Source: Yamagishiella unicocca
Lineage: Eukaryota; Chlorophyta; Chlorophyceae; Chlamydomonadales; Volvocaceae
Length of the DNA stretch: 64,000 nt
Assembly: GCA_003116995.1 (NCBI GenBank)
Contig: BDSL01000039.1
Span: 372,001-436,000 of the forward strand
Reading direction: 5' to 3'
Under the pieces are notes generated by a model, which saw only the letters and a list, made by a program, of their open reading frames with translations, had not been told where the DNA came from and did not search any database. Shown here piece after piece: positions 1 to 19,000 of this stretch. The position numbers and the translations under genes are program-made. Each line of letters opens with the position of its first letter. Position 1 is the first letter of the stretch.

Positions 1-81
1 ATGGTGACTTTGCTGGTCCGGCCGACTGGCTGAAAAGCTGCTGTCGCCGCCCCCATCGTAAGGTTCCACAATCTAACCATT

Positions 82-180
82 GCCGGTACTAGAGCCGGTA
101 CTAGAGCCGGTACTAGAGCCGGTACTAGAGCCGGTACTAGAGCCGGTACTAGAGCCGGTACTAGAGCCGGTACTAGAGCC
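82..180. repeat. 12-bp tandem repeat
   Basis: About eight head-to-tail copies of gccggtactaga are visible, almost without variation, which suggests recent expansion. The array lies just beyond the presumed poly(A) signal of the minus-strand Ap4A phosphorylase gene. Confidence 0.95.
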
Positions 181-184
181 GTTA

Positions 185-189
185 TTACA
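185..189 (-). promoter_or_regulatory. Candidate poly(A) signal (TGTAA)
   Basis: The minus strand reads TGTAA here, the usual polyadenylation signal in volvocine algae. It lies about 370 nt beyond the stop of the Ap4A phosphorylase gene. A five-base match is weak evidence by itself. Confidence 0.35.
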
Positions 190-559
190 CCCTGCCCAGC
201 CGTCGTCCATTCAGCGGCCATGAGCACTGTCTCTCATGCCAGCAAAACGTTCCAAGCACCATGTGCGCAAAACCGGCGTGTATCGCGTCGCGCGCTCTTC
301 CTCCACAGCTCCTCTCGTGCGCACCAGATATCCCGCTACACACACACACACACCAACGCAAATTATGTTTTCGGCCAAGGTCATACTTTTGGCCTCCTGA
401 TGGTTTATTCATGGTTTCTGGGCCAGTCCCAGCCCCAAAAAATTATTATACGGCACCAACCGCCGTGATCCCCAACCCCAGCCCCGCTGGCTCCCGCGCG
501 TCCATTACCCCGAATCCAACCATCCCCACAGCGCCCCAACCCTCCGCGCTCAAACAACC

Positions 560-3281
560 TCACCACTGCTCCCCGATCCGCGCCAAGATCTCCGCCGGTC
601 CCACCTGCCGTACATAATCCAGCTCGTCCTCCGATCGTACGAGTATCGTACCCGCGAACGCCAGGCTGTTGAGCGCCAGGGGGCCGCACCGCTCCGCGCT
701 GCGCGGCACCAGCAGCAGCCAGGACCGGGTCATCAGGACGTTGTACGACACCGAGCCCGCGGCCATGGCCGCGGCGGTGGCGGCGTCCTGCGGGGCCGCG
801 TCCAGCTCCAGGGGAGGCACGTAGCTGTAGCCGGGGTGGCAGAGCTGTAGCAGCGCATGGAAGGCGGACTCGAGTTCTTGGGGCTGCGGGCTGCGGGGGA
901 GTGATGCAAATCGCGTAGCATGAACAGAAGGGTATTTGTAAATTCGCGGAAATACAAGCAGGCAGAATAGCAATACAGGCTTTATTGTAAGCTCTCGCTA
1001 CTTGGGCTGCTCGAACACTGCACCTCTCCTCGGGGCTGCCACTACCCGTCGCCAATCAATAGTGCAGGTTACGGCCAGCAAAAGCAGATGACACCTCAAG
1101 TGGAGGCCAACCAACAACGCCCTGCGCCCGCTGCACCCCAGCACTCGCACACGGCCGTGTCCTCCTCGACACCGCGCAACGTATACAGCAAGCAGCAATC
1201 GCACGAGACCCGACCGCGACCCCAAAACCCCTGCTCCCGAAGCGACAAGTCCGGCGGCCTGCCCAGCCAGCGGGCCCCACACACCTCTCGGGCAGGAGCG
1301 TGGCGTAGCACCTGTACGGCAGCCGCGTCATCGACAGCGGCTGCAGCGGCGCCGCCGGGCCGCCGTCGCCGCCGGCCTCCACCGCCGCCGCCTGCACCAG
1401 GCCGTGAATGGGCGCCAGGGGTGGCTGGCCATCCATGAAGGGCAGCGGGACAACCTGCGGCGGTGGGGAGGCACGGGGCAATTTGGGGACTTGGGTAATT
1501 GTGTCTTAGAGAGGTGCGGGACGAGGGACGAGGGGAGGGACGAGGGGAGGGGCAGGGCAGAGTGGACTGGGCTGAACTGGACTGGACGACGGCAAAAGAG
1601 GAGCTGTATCATGCGGGTGGTGTGTCGCAGCGGCGACATTTGAAATAAACACGACAGGGACAGATGGATCTCGTCTTCCGGGCGGCACAATCACGTGTGC
1701 AGCGGGGCCGCCGCCCTCCTCGAACGCACCTGTAGGTGTTTGTGCGGCTGGCTGCGACCGGAGTTGGGGCCGCAGTTGTAAAACGCAACGCCGCCCTCGG
1801 GCATCGCCTGAGGAGCGAGTAGCAGGAGGCGAGCGGGGCTTTGGGCCGGGGTTATAGGACTTCCGGGGATCGTGGGGTGGTCAGTTGGGCAAAAAATTAA
1901 TACATACCGGGGTTACGGGGTACGGCAGGTCGAAGTGGTAAGAACGAACGTCCCCGCTTCACGTACGCGCTCTGGGGTGAGGTGCTGCCCCCGCCATCCG
2001 TGACTCATCGCCCGGTTGCCCACCCCGGCCGCCTGTAACCCCCACCCACCCGCAGGACCTCCAGCGCCGCTGCCAGGTCGCCGCCGTACAGCGGCTCCGC
2101 CTGGCTCCGAAATTCCTTAGTTATCACCAGCACGTGATGCTGTACGACGTTGAACTTGTTCAGCACGAGGCTGTGGCCGGGACCCAGGTGTCGTACAAAG
2201 AGCTCGGGCTCGGGCGGCAGGAAGGGGTTCCGCCATGAGGGCGCCGCTGGGTTTGAACGGCAAGGCGACGTTGGCAGTTGGTGGTTATCGGTTGGCCGAG
2301 CGGAAGGTATGGGTTCGCGAGGACATGGGAGAAGCAGACGGAGCGGGTGCAAGCGAAGACGTTGGCGAGGCGACGGGTCTGGGGCGAGATAGGTGATGAC
2401 GGGGCAGGCGCCGGCAGCTCATGCTCGCGGCGCATGTGCGAAAGATACACGTGGCTCTTCCCCAAGCCCCCCGAGGCCCAACCCCAGTCCAACCAACGCG
2501 CGTGCCCCCTTGCGGGAAACCGCCGCTCCGAAACCACATGCTCCTTGCGGGAAACGTCCGCCCCGAAACCCACACGTGCCCCACCAGCAGGCTTCTGCTG
2601 CTCCGCCGCCGGCGGCCCCTTCGGCTTGGCCTTGAGCGCACTCGCCACCCGCAACACGAAATCCACGCCCAGGGTGGCGTCCCGAAACACCTCCACCTGC
2701 GAGCGCCGACCCACGGGTCGCGGGAGAGGGGAAGTCCCCGGCCCCCGGCGTCAGCTGTGGCCCGACAAACCGTGGGGTTTCAAGCCTGGCAAGTACTCAG
2801 TCAACATGAGGTCCGAGCATCACCAGTCCGGCTGGAGTACCGTCTCAGTAGCGTGTGCTGCCGGTCAACACGTCCACACGTCCCCATACTAATTCCCTCC
2901 CCTGTCACGATTTGCTGGTTCGGTGCCCCGGTGCTCCTGTTGATTGGTTGGGTGGCTCACGACCGCCACCCATCTCTGAGAGCTACTAACCACCCCATTC
3001 CCCATCCATGCCGCCGTACGCTTCCATGCCGTGCTCGCGTCATACTTGCGCCACGCGCCCACCTGTGTCTCGGTCTTGCTGCACGCGCCGCTCGCCTGCG
3101 CCCTGTCGTACACCGTCACGATCTCGCGCCACAGCTCCGCCGCCGCCGCCGCCGCGGCGGCGTCGCCGGCGGCGGCGGCGGCAGCGGGCGGCACTGGCGT
3201 CATGCCCGCAGCTCTCAGACCCGCACCCCTCAGTCCGCGGCTATGTCCCTGGTAGCTGCTGCCGGGAGCACTGAGGCCCAC
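560..3281 (-). CDS. Ap4A phosphorylase (ATP adenylyltransferase), six exons
   Basis: This enzyme family degrades diadenosine tetraphosphate by phosphorolysis to ATP plus ADP through a HIT-like nucleotidyl-His intermediate. Exons assembled on the minus strand: 3281-3063, 2696-2585, 2246-2050, 1807-1730, 1454-1285 and 890-560; all junctions are GT-AG and phases agree, giving about 368 residues, or 342 from the Met at 3203. Family motifs appear in order: LWREIVTVYDRAQASGA at the N terminus, NPFLPPEPELFV then LVLNKFNVVQHHVLVITKEF, the active-site GPNSGRSQPHKHLQ (His-x-His-x-Gln; exon 1807-1730), PLPF, and C-terminal SYNVLMTRSWLLLVPRS. The start is uncertain: an Ala-rich leader precedes the conserved core and either Met is possible. 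Yeast Apa1/Apa2 are slightly shorter. The gene is divergent from SelO across a 0.9-kb spacer. Confidence 0.9.
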
Positions 3282-4188
3282 GTTGAGGAGCCTGCTGGGC
3301 CTTATGCCGCTGCTATAGCCGCCGCTACAGCCGTACGGCGGGCGGCGGGCAGCTGCCCACGCTGTTAGGACTGCCTGGGAGCGTAGGATGGGGCACGGTG
3401 TGTGTATCGGTCAGCGGGGGGTTGGGGAGAAGGTGGTAGGGGCTGGGGGACGGGGTTGAGGCGTGGGGCGCCACTTGCCTCCGGTCGTGGCGGTGGGGGC
3501 GTGCGGGGGTCAAGGGAGGGAACTAAAACACGAGTTGTGGGGAATGGTTGTAGGCGGGTGGGGATGGGGTGCAGTCCAGGGCGGCTGTCGCGGGGACGTG
3601 GTGGTGCAGGAGCGGGGTGGGTGGGGGTGAAGAGCCGGTCGGCTGGCCGCAGGGGGGAACCTGGCCGTTGCCGCTGTACCCCTGACGGGCCATCGCACAG
3701 CAGCAGCCCTAGCCGGAACCTCCACACCGCCCACGCTTCGTTCAAATTGCAACCCGCAGCATCCCTGACCCGCGCTGCATCGCGCACCGCGCGCTCTTTG
3801 CACAGGTTGGAAGCGTCACCTTTAGCTGAGGCCGGCAACTATCTGAGCGCAGCGCACGCGTCGTTGTCGCCGGGATCATGGGCAATGATGCGCGCGCTGT
3901 GGCCGCGAGCGGCAAATTATTCGCTCTCGGCCCGCTTCGATATGGGTCCTGTCTATAGGAATAAATATGTTTGCGATGGATCTACTTCTGCAGTGCGTGA
4001 TCGTCAACCAAACAAGTAAGATGCCCATGGTTCGCGCGCTTGAAGCTGCATGACGAGCAAAACGACAGGTCCTAAGCAACAGTAAGACCGCGTTTTCGCA
4101 TTCTTCCACGATCACTGTAAGACCGATATAATTACAAAATCACACGCATAAGCCTTGAACATCGCCCACTAGTTAGCGTGGGGTCTAG
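3282..4188. promoter_or_regulatory. Shared divergent promoter region
   Basis: This 0.9-kb spacer separates the start of the minus-strand Ap4A phosphorylase from the start of plus-strand SelO and should contain both promoters and 5' UTRs. The half near SelO (about 3880-4180) is more AT-rich than its surroundings. I see no convincing TATA box or conserved element, and no coding exon. Confidence 0.45.
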
Positions 4189-10380
<6,192 letters not shown>

Positions 10381-10611
10381 AGGTTTCGGAGCGCAGCGGT
10401 GGCCCCCTGCCGCAGCCATGTGAGGCCGCGGCGCCAGGCCGCGCCAAGTCGGGTTGCGAGCCCAGCCGGGCCGTCGGGCCACGACGGAGTGGCGGCCAGG
10501 GTGTCGATCAACGTGGGGTGCCGGGATGAATCCTCAGCGCCGATGCAGCAGATGCGAACACCACATGCCCGTTGGGCCGGTGTCGGCAGTGTGGCGGCGA
10601 TGCTGCCAGCG

Positions 10612-10616
10612 TGTAA
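10612..10616 (+). promoter_or_regulatory. Candidate poly(A) signal of SelO (TGTAA)
   Basis: The plus strand reads TGTAA 232 nt beyond the SelO stop codon, the usual algal signal at a normal distance. Confidence 0.5.
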
Positions 10617-10738
10617 AAGCAGGAAGGAAAGGCAAAGTCCAGCTCAGGATGAGGTTGAGGAACATGCATGTATGGGCGTTGGGTTAACGAACGACGGGGA
10701 CCTGGTGGGTTGGGGCCAGCGATACGGTGTGTGTGTGG

Positions 10739-10960
10739 GGGGTGTAAAAACCGTTTTACGCGACGGGACAGGATAGTTGGTGCATGGTCGTCGGGCACCA
10801 ATTTTGTGGGCGCATGCTGGAGCACTGGGACTGACTGACGGTGGGGGGTGGTGTGAGACTGGTGACACGAAAACGACAAGATAGTGGGCGCATGGTCGGC
10901 GGACAGCGAGGATGTGGGCGCATGCTGGAGCAATGGGATGGACGACCGGCAAACCTGTGG
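10739..10960 (+). repeat. Two tandem copies of a dispersed ~110-bp repeat
   Basis: Each copy runs from an accgttttacgcgac or actggtgacacgaaaac start through an 'atagt-gg-gcatggtcg' core to 'gggcgcatgctggagca'. Single copies of the same core appear in CAX introns at 16396-16470 and 21955-22010 on the other strand. I do not recognise the family. Confidence 0.7.
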
Positions 10961-11130
10961 AGCCAGTTTCTTGGGGCTGCAGAAAGGAAAACGGTGGGGG
11001 GGGGCAGGCTGCTGGAATGCTGCGGCATGCGGGCGCAGGCCTCGTTCTGGGGTTTGGTTTGATGACATACCCTTTCGGCCAAACAAAGTAAGAACTGGGG
11101 TTTGGTTTGATGTCAAGGTTGCGTGGGGTC

Positions 11131-11250
11131 TTGTTGTAACGGTTACAGTGGGTTCCAGACCAAGAGGTAGAACCATCGGGCGCATCGCCTGACACTGAAC
11201 AAGACGGAGGAAACAAATACCGACATGCACCGAAACAAAGGCAAAGGCAA
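11131..11250 (-). mobile_element. LINE 3'-end fragment
   Basis: This matches, over about 110 bp, the 3' end of the LINE copy at 28450-30480, in the same orientation. It is a severely 5'-truncated copy that ends in a short ggcaaa repeat. The core 'gggcgcatcgcctgacactg' recurs at several other places in the window. Confidence 0.75.
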
Positions 11251-13000
11251 AGGCAAAGGGTCTGTTCAGGGTGCAGCGTGCTGTTGCCCGCCGACGGGCC
11301 GGAGAGGGATCTGCGACCGGACCGGATCGTAAACTCGCTGTGCCATGAGAGGACTAGGTGGCAGGGCTATGCTTCCAGAGGATACCGGTTGATCCTTGTG
11401 GGTGGAACTGTGGGTGGGTGGGCAGTTTGGGAGGAAACCCGAAGGTCGGCACGAAGGATGGGGAACCGCCTTATGATGTGAGCTGGAGAAACGAACTCGC
11501 AAAGATGGAGCCGATTGGAAACCGAAACCAGGAACCGGCTGCTGAGGTCGGCCGAGACACAAATGTTTGCGGAAGGCTGTGGAACGAAGGGCGCAAAGCG
11601 GCGTGTGTCGACGAGGTGCCGTAATTGGTGTAGCGATTGTGAGCGTGGTAGCTTGCAGGCAAGCCTTCGCACGGTACTCGCGTGGAGCGTCGTGGAGAGC
11701 CAAATTTGTTTGTTTGTTGCTTTGTTCCCCAGAAAGGACTAGACAGGATTAGAAATCATGTTGGGTGGCATTCCGTGATCTACATCGATCACGCACACAG
11801 CATGAAGATGGAAATATGGAAGTCACGACATCGCTTGCTGCCCACTTGGATTTCCCAACTTCAGGCGACTTCAGCCACCCCCCAACGACCCTGCTGAGCT
11901 ACATACCCTCGGCGCGTCATGCCTTGCCTGCTGCGGAGGATGCCGTTGTAAAAAACCGTCCGAAGGGATCACGTCGTTACACGGGAACGGCAGGCAGGGG
12001 CGAGCGAGAGGGCAATTAATACCCTCCGGCATGTATATAAAAATATCCGGGAAGGTTGTACGACTCAGTACAACTGCGTCCAGCCTGACGAGCAAGCCCT
12101 AATAACATGCACAAGAGTACGACGACGTCGTCACCTCGGTCGCCGTCATGGTTTGACCGCGTCGACCAGATGGCACCTAAAACATGGAAATGGCAGATCG
12201 TTACTGTGCGCCCGTCGCCGGCCGACACAGCAACGGCCGGCACGTGGAGGGAGTGAGCATGCCGCCACGGCGGCGGCAGATAGGGTTTATAGTCCTCCGC
12301 GCCGGGCAGCCGCCGGTGGCTACCCCAGGTGCCTCATGAACCTCGTCGCCAGCCTTCTCCTTGAACCCTGATAGCTGGGAGTGGGAGAGCCGATCGATCC
12401 ACCGAGCTCTCATCGCGCGCAGCCCATGCGGGTAGCCCGGGCTCCGAGACAGAGTTCATTGTCCTTCCTGATTGCCATAAAATCACATTACCTACATTAA
12501 CTAGCACGCTATACTATGTACCGGTTGGTACCGATTGGTACCGATCGTACTCGTGTTCGGCTACGCAGTCGCCGTGTCGTGTCGCACTGCAGCCGCGGCG
12601 TCAGCGTCAGGACACCCGACCCCCAGCCGCTGCTGTCGCGATGTACGATACGCCGTTAGTTCGTTGCGATCTGCCTGCCTCATATGGAGACCGTGAGGTC
12701 CTTGTCTTTGTGGCACCTGCAAGCGGACACGTGCGTGCGTTTACGGGTGACGTATGCCGTGAGCTTCGATAGAGATTATACCAGTAATGTTTCCGTGCAG
12801 CCCTGCCACCGCAGGCCTGCACGTATCGGGCGCTGGGCACGGGCGCCGGGCGTTAACAATTCCGTGATGGCGCCGTGGAAGATAAGGCCCCCGGGCTCTG
12901 CCTTGGGCTGTGCCGTAATCCTCGCCTCCAAATCCCTTTCCATGCGACCTGCCTGCCAATCCCCTACGCACCAGAAGCCGGCGTCGCTCACCCAAAACCC

Positions 13001-16000
13001 CTAAAACCCCAAACCCTGAAACCCCACTGACCAGAAGCCAGCTGCGACAAAGAAGTACGTCAGCAGCAGCAAGATACCCTTCAGGTAGTTGGCTTGACCA
13101 TCCTGCAGGTCGGTTTTCGAGGGCCCGGAGGAAGTGGATCGATGAGGGTGACAGCGGCCTAGAGTGCGGTCGGAGAGGGTCGGCCAGGGTCGGTCGGCCA
13201 GGGCCTTTCACCGCACTTGCAGGGCAGACCAGGGTTGACCGCCGGGCGATGGCCCCTGGAGTCCCAGTCCGGCGAGAGACCACCCCCACGCCGTGGCACC
13301 TGAGCTGCTCTCTCCCCCCCCCTCTCCTTCTCCCCCCTCCTCCTCCCCCCGTCCTCCCCCCCCTCCTCCTCCCCCCTCCTCCTCCCCCCTCCTCCTCCCC
13401 CCTCCTCCTCCCCCCCTCCTCCTCCCCCCTCCTCCTCCCCCCCTCCTCCTCCCCCCCTCCTCCCCCCCCCTCCTCCCCCCCCCTCCTCCCCCCCTCCTCC
13501 TCCCCCCTCCTCCTCCCCCCTCCTCCTCCCCCCTCCTCCTCCCCCCTCCTCCTCCCCCCCTCCTCCCCCCCTCCTCCTCCCCCCCTCCTCCTCCCCCCTC
13601 CTCCTCCCCCTCCTCCTCCCCCCTCCTCCTCCCCCCTCCTCCTCCCCCCTCCTCCTCCCCCCTCCTCCTCCCCCCCTCCTCCTCCCCCCTCCTCCTCCCC
13701 CCCTCCTCCTCCCCCCCTCTCCCACCTGAATGACCAGCACCGCCAGCAGCACGCAGCCGAACAACACGAAGGCCTCAAAGCCGTTGAAGTTGAGGTCCAG
13801 AGGCAGACCCATGGTCCACGCCAGTAGCACGCAGAACGGCACCACCATCATAGACACCTGGGTGCTGCTGCCTGTGTGCGAGCGGTGGAGGTTGCGGTGG
13901 TACCGTAGTTGCGGTGGTGGTTGCGGTGGTGGTTGTGATGGTGGTCGTGGTTCGGTTTTGGTTCTGGTTATGATTGCGGTTGCGCTCCTGTATACGCGTG
14001 AATGTGGTTGTGGCAACCCCCGAACCCACCCGGCCCCCCACCCACCCACCCACCCACCCGGCCCCCCACCCACCCACGGCCACCCCAAGGGCGATCTCGA
14101 TCCGATTCTTGTAAGCAAACACGATGGCGGAGGCGTGCTCGGCAGCGTTCCCCACGATGGGCAGCAGGATGGTGGTGAGGAAGGGCATGGGGACGCCTAG
14201 GTTGGTGGAAGCGCCCTGTAGAGTATGGAGTACGAGAGTACGACAGGGAGGGAGGGGGAGGGGCGTGCGTGTGTGGGGGGGGGATTCGAGAAGACCCGTG
14301 GATGCGAGGAAAAACCGTGTGCGTGAGGGGGTGGGCATAAAGTCCGGTTACACGACAACCGGGGGGGGAGGGAGGGGGCGAAAACACCCGTGCCAAACGA
14401 CAACAGATAAGGAGGAGAGAGGTGGCGGGCGGGGGTGCGAGGTTTCAGGGGCTGGCGGGGTTGGTGGACGGGCTTTCAATTGACGACGCTCTTGAGGGGG
14501 GCGGCGTGGGAACAACCGCCCAGGCGATAACATACACGCATACAGGGCCTTGCGTCAAAACCCTAACCCCGGCAGGCGGGCTGACGCGCCGGGTAACTCA
14601 AAAGTACGACGCAAAGGCTGCAGGGGCGCCCGCCGCCGCTGCCGTCCCCAAGCAGCCGCTCGTACAATCCTAGCGTCCTTGATTACACCGCAGCTCAGGT
14701 GGTTTCGGAGGTTTGAGTCGGGATTGGGATTTGGATTTGGATTTGCTGTCCGATCCTATGTGGGCCCTATCCGCAGCTACGGCCCGCAGATCTAATGGAT
14801 CTTCGCGCCATTTTTCGAGCCGCTTTGCTGTTGTGTTGCGTGGGTTCTATCTACTTGCGCTGCCTGCTCGCTCACCTTGATGGCATCCGTCACGAACTCC
14901 GACAGGAATGCGATGATGATGGTGACTCCGGTGAGCCACAGGAAGCAGCCCGCCTTGGAGAGCACCAGCTCGTCCTCGTCATCCTCTGGGGCGCTGCGGT
15001 GGCTGCGGTCATCGTCATCGTCATCATGGTGGAGGTTCTGGAGCGGAAGGAGCGGAGGGGCGAGAGGCGGGGAGGGGCGAGAGGCGGGGAGGGGCGGGAA
15101 GGGGAGGGGCGGGAAGGGGAGGGGCGGGAAGGGGAGGGGCGGGAAGGGGAGGGGCGGGAAGGGGTGGCGCACAACGACAACATATAGGATGGGTGGGGTA
15201 CCGGGTCGGGTGGAAGGACCGCCGAAACAGAGAAGGACGGGGGGGTTGGGCAGAGCCTATGTGGTATGGCGGAGGGGCTATGGGGCTCGGCTGTGGCATG
15301 TCCTGTGGTGTCCTGTTGATTCTGTTGATTTTGTGATTCGGTCCATTCTGTTGATTCTGTGGATTCCGATGATTCTGACGATTCTGGCGATTCTGGTGGG
15401 GTGTGATTCGCCCTCGTGGCCCTAATGACGTGACTCATTCGCGTTTGCCCCACCCGCCCTGCCCTGCCGTAACACGATGAGACGCAAAAACACACGTGCC
15501 GAACCTCCTGCCTGCCCGCCAAGCCAAGCGCCCGGCTCCGCATGTTTGCGTTGCCGCACCCCCCGACAACCCCCCCACCCCCTCGCCGGCTCCACTACGG
15601 GTTGGTCATCCACGTTTCCTCAACCCTCCCCGCCGCCGGGGATCGACACCCTACCTCCGGACCTCGTTTCCTCAACCAAGTTCTCCAGCATGCATCTCCC
15701 CTCCACGTGTGGTCCAAAAACGGTTTCCTACTCGGCTCCCTGGTCCACGGGCACTGCTCAGCCTCCTCAGCCCCCTCCCCTCCCCGCCGCTACCCTCACC
15801 GACGCCTCCAAGCCCGCCGTCCGTTCTGCGGCCACCAGCGGCAGCCGCTCCTCGCCCGTGTTGATGTGTCCCGAGCCTCCCTTGTTAAGGCTGCGACCGC
15901 TGCTGGTGCGCTGCGAGGGCAACAAGGGGGGTTCAGTGAAGGCACCCGGGGTAGCAGTGAAGGCACCAAAGGAGGGGGGGTCGGTGAGGGCACCCGGGGG

Positions 16001-19000
16001 GGGGTCAGTGAAAGCACCAAAGGGGGGGGCCAGTGAAGGCACCAAAAGAGGGGCGGTCAGTGAAGGCACCAAAGGAGGGGGTCAGTGAAGGCACCAAAGG
16101 AGGGGGTCAGTGAAGGCACCAAAGGAGGGGGTCAGTGAAGGCACCAAAGGAGGGGGTCAGTGAAGGCACCAAAGGAGGGGGTCAGTGAAGGCACCAAAGG
16201 AGGGGGTCAGTGAAGGCACCAAAGGAGGGGGTCAGAGAAGGCACCAAAGGGGGGGGTCAGTGAAGGCGCCTGCTGACCGCCATGTTCGGTAATCCCACCG
16301 AGACGACAATCTCAGGTGCAGCTGACAATGGCCACTGGTAGTACCTCAGTCCGCACTAGCCCTCCCACGCTCTCTTCCTCTCCTCTCCCCCCCACATCCT
16401 CACTGTCCGCCGACCATGCGCCCACTATCTTGTCGTTTTCGTGTCACCGGTTTCACACACCCCCCCCCCACACACACAGCGGCACCCGCTTCACCTTATC
16501 TGTCATCTCCACCACCTGGCGGCCGCTGATGCGGCCGCCCAGGGCAATATCGCGACCGTCAATGGAGCTGCGTGACAGGAGCACGCCCCCGCCCGCCGCC
16601 GCGGCTGCCTCCAGGTCCGCCTCCAACGCCCCCGCCCCACCCCGCTGGGGGGTGAAGGTGCCGTTGACGGACGTCCTCCGTGTGCTGGTGGCAGTGGCGG
16701 CGGCGGGGGTGTCCGCTGAGCTGTCCTCCTCAAACAAGTGCCTGAGGCCAGCAAGCGACGCGAGGAGGAGGCGAGGCGAGGCGGGCGGGTTGCAGGGAGA
16801 ACCCGTGTACGAAAGGCGGGCGGGCGGGCGGGCGGGCGGGCGACACGTGTCATATATACACATGGTACGCTTGCAGGAAGGCTTCCAAGTGCACGAGCAG
16901 GCAGCAGCAATACGCGGCCTGTGATGTGCGCGCTTTGGCTGGGCGGCGGCCGGCCGCGCCGAAAATAATGATGTGTCGTATAACGGCCCGACTGATAACG
17001 GCCCGGCTGACGTCAGCGGGCGGACCGAAGGGGTTTCTTTTGTGGGCGAGTGGGGGCTAAACCCAGAGCACTGCGGTCACCTTCCCCCTCGTCAGCCCGA
17101 TAATTGTTTCTGCGATATACGGTCACGATTACGGTTACGGCTACGCTTAAGGTTGCGGTTGCGGTTGCAGTGACGGTTATGGTTACGGTTGTCGTTGCAA
17201 TGACGGTTACGGTTAGAGTGACGGGTGCGGCTTCTGGACGTTTGGCGTTGACGCATTGCTGGACAGCCACCGCCCGTCAATAAGTGGTGGTGGAGACGGC
17301 CAAGACAACATGCGTCCACTAATACCACTACACCATGCGTTCTTACATGCCTTACTAAATACCACCACACCACTCCTCCTCGCGCGGCCCCCACCTGTGC
17401 GACTTCAGCTGGAAGTACAAGTAGACGCCGTAGCACAGCAGCATGCAGATGGACTCGAACCGGGACAGCGAGAGCTCCGACTTATGGTCGCGGACCTGCG
17501 CCCGCCGTACACGTACGACACAGGGGCAGGGGGCAGGAGCCGGGCAGGCGGGTGAAAGGGGGGCGTTGTGGTTATACAGCGGGGTGTAGAGGGCGGACCG
17601 CGGTCAGAGGCGCCAGCAGGGAGGGAGGGAGGGAGGGGGCCCACGACCCGCGTCGAAGGTGGCGACGGGGGGGGTATGAGAGGATAGCCCCGTGGGTCTA
17701 CACTCACGAGTGTGCGTGCGTGTGTGTGTGTGTTTTAAGTACGCTGTGCGTGTGTGTGTGCGTGTGTGTGTGTGTGTTTTAAGTACGCTGTGCGTGTGTG
17801 TGTGCGTGTGTTTTATAAATGCTGAGCTGAGCCGCGAAGTAGACGTAGCGCGAGGAGACCAAGGAATCCGGAGTCAGTGCGGGGCGCCAATAGTTACCGA
17901 AAGAAGCCCAGACTGGGTCCACGAGAAGCCAGAAGTCCAATTATGTAGTCGGCGGCCGCGCAGCGCTCCGATAGCCAGAAAGACGGTTGCGCCCCAACAA
18001 CCGACGCCGCGCTGCTGCGGCGTAGGCGTGGCGTGAAGCACCTACAACTACCTAGCCTATGTACCTATTTACCTATCCTAGTGCGCAAGGCAGAGGTATA
18101 GGTGACAACTTCGCGTGCAATGCCAGTAACAGACAGAGTGCCCGGCACAGGAATCCCAGCCCATGCCAAATGCGAGGAAACTGACCTGGGAAAGGAGAGG
18201 AAGAAGGACCAGGCGAAGCAGCAGAACGTTAGCGTTAGGTTGAAGGGCGAGAGAGACATGCGGGGCGAATGGAAAGGCAGGGACACACGTGAGCGCGCCG
18301 CGTCTATGGTAGAGTAGTTATTAATGCGTTGTAAGGAAAAGAAGTGATGAAGAAAACGCGGAGATGTGGCATAAGGGCGCAAGCAGGCAATGCAGCGAGC
18401 CGTACAGGGATGCACGCAAGCAGGCACGCTGTGGCACAGAGGGGGAGGAGGAGAGAAAGGGATGCTGTGGGATGCTGTGATGCGATGGGGCCGGCGGGCG
18501 GGCTCACATAGAGCACCCCACCACGCCGGGTGTCCCAAGCGGGTCTGCGCATAGAGCCCACCGGGGGAAAACCCGGGGGACCGGGGGGTGGTGCGTGCTC
18601 GTGCGGTGTGGGAGCGCTGGTGGGGGTGGGTGGAGTGGGTGGGGTGCACTGGCACGGAGTTGAGGGGCCTTGGGATGGTAGTCAAAGGCGTAGTAGTAGG
18701 GGTAGTAGACGTAGTAGTAGTCGGAGACGTAGTAGTAGGTATCCGCGGCCCGCTCGGCGAATCCGGCGTGCTCCTGAAGTAACCTGTGGGCCATGCGAGT
18801 GCACCTAGCACGCGCCTACGCTAAGCCCACCGCGAGCCAAACCTGAGTGTCCACGAAACAAAAGGATGACTGCGCTGAGCTGAACTTGGGGACGAGCGGC
18901 TTGGGAGACGCTAGGTGTGAGGCTGATGGCTGAAATGGCTGATAGCTGTCCGCTGAGCGGGCTGAACTAACTCAGACCGCGCCCAGGAGCTGCCCCAGGG

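Larger units (their letters stand above)
1..559. other. 3' flank of the Ap4A phosphorylase gene
   Basis: No gene is supported here. It holds a 12-bp tandem repeat (82-180), a short CA microsatellite near 339-353 and the presumed 3' UTR of the minus-strand gene that stops at 560. Short open frames on both strands match nothing recognisable. Confidence 0.5.
10381..13000. other. Convergent intergenic region SelO/CAX
   Basis: This 2.6-kb region lies between two gene 3' ends. It holds the SelO 3' UTR (candidate TGTAA at 10612), two adjacent copies of a dispersed repeat about 110 bp apart (10739-10960), a LINE 3'-end fragment (11131-11250) followed by a ggcaaa repeat, and a short taccgattgg-type repeat near 12518-12550. 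No coding exon is supported. Confidence 0.6.

Noticed and set aside
13159..14118. Long Gly/Arg/Glu-rich open frames on the minus strand (and Pro/Ser/Leu frames on plus) around 13250-13830
   Set aside because: They are created by the CCT polypyrimidine tract in a CAX intron; genuine CAX exons on both sides splice across it in phase.
15915..16262. Regular repeats resembling a CRISPR array
   Set aside because: The 25-bp units are directly contiguous with no unique spacers; this is a minisatellite in a eukaryotic intron.
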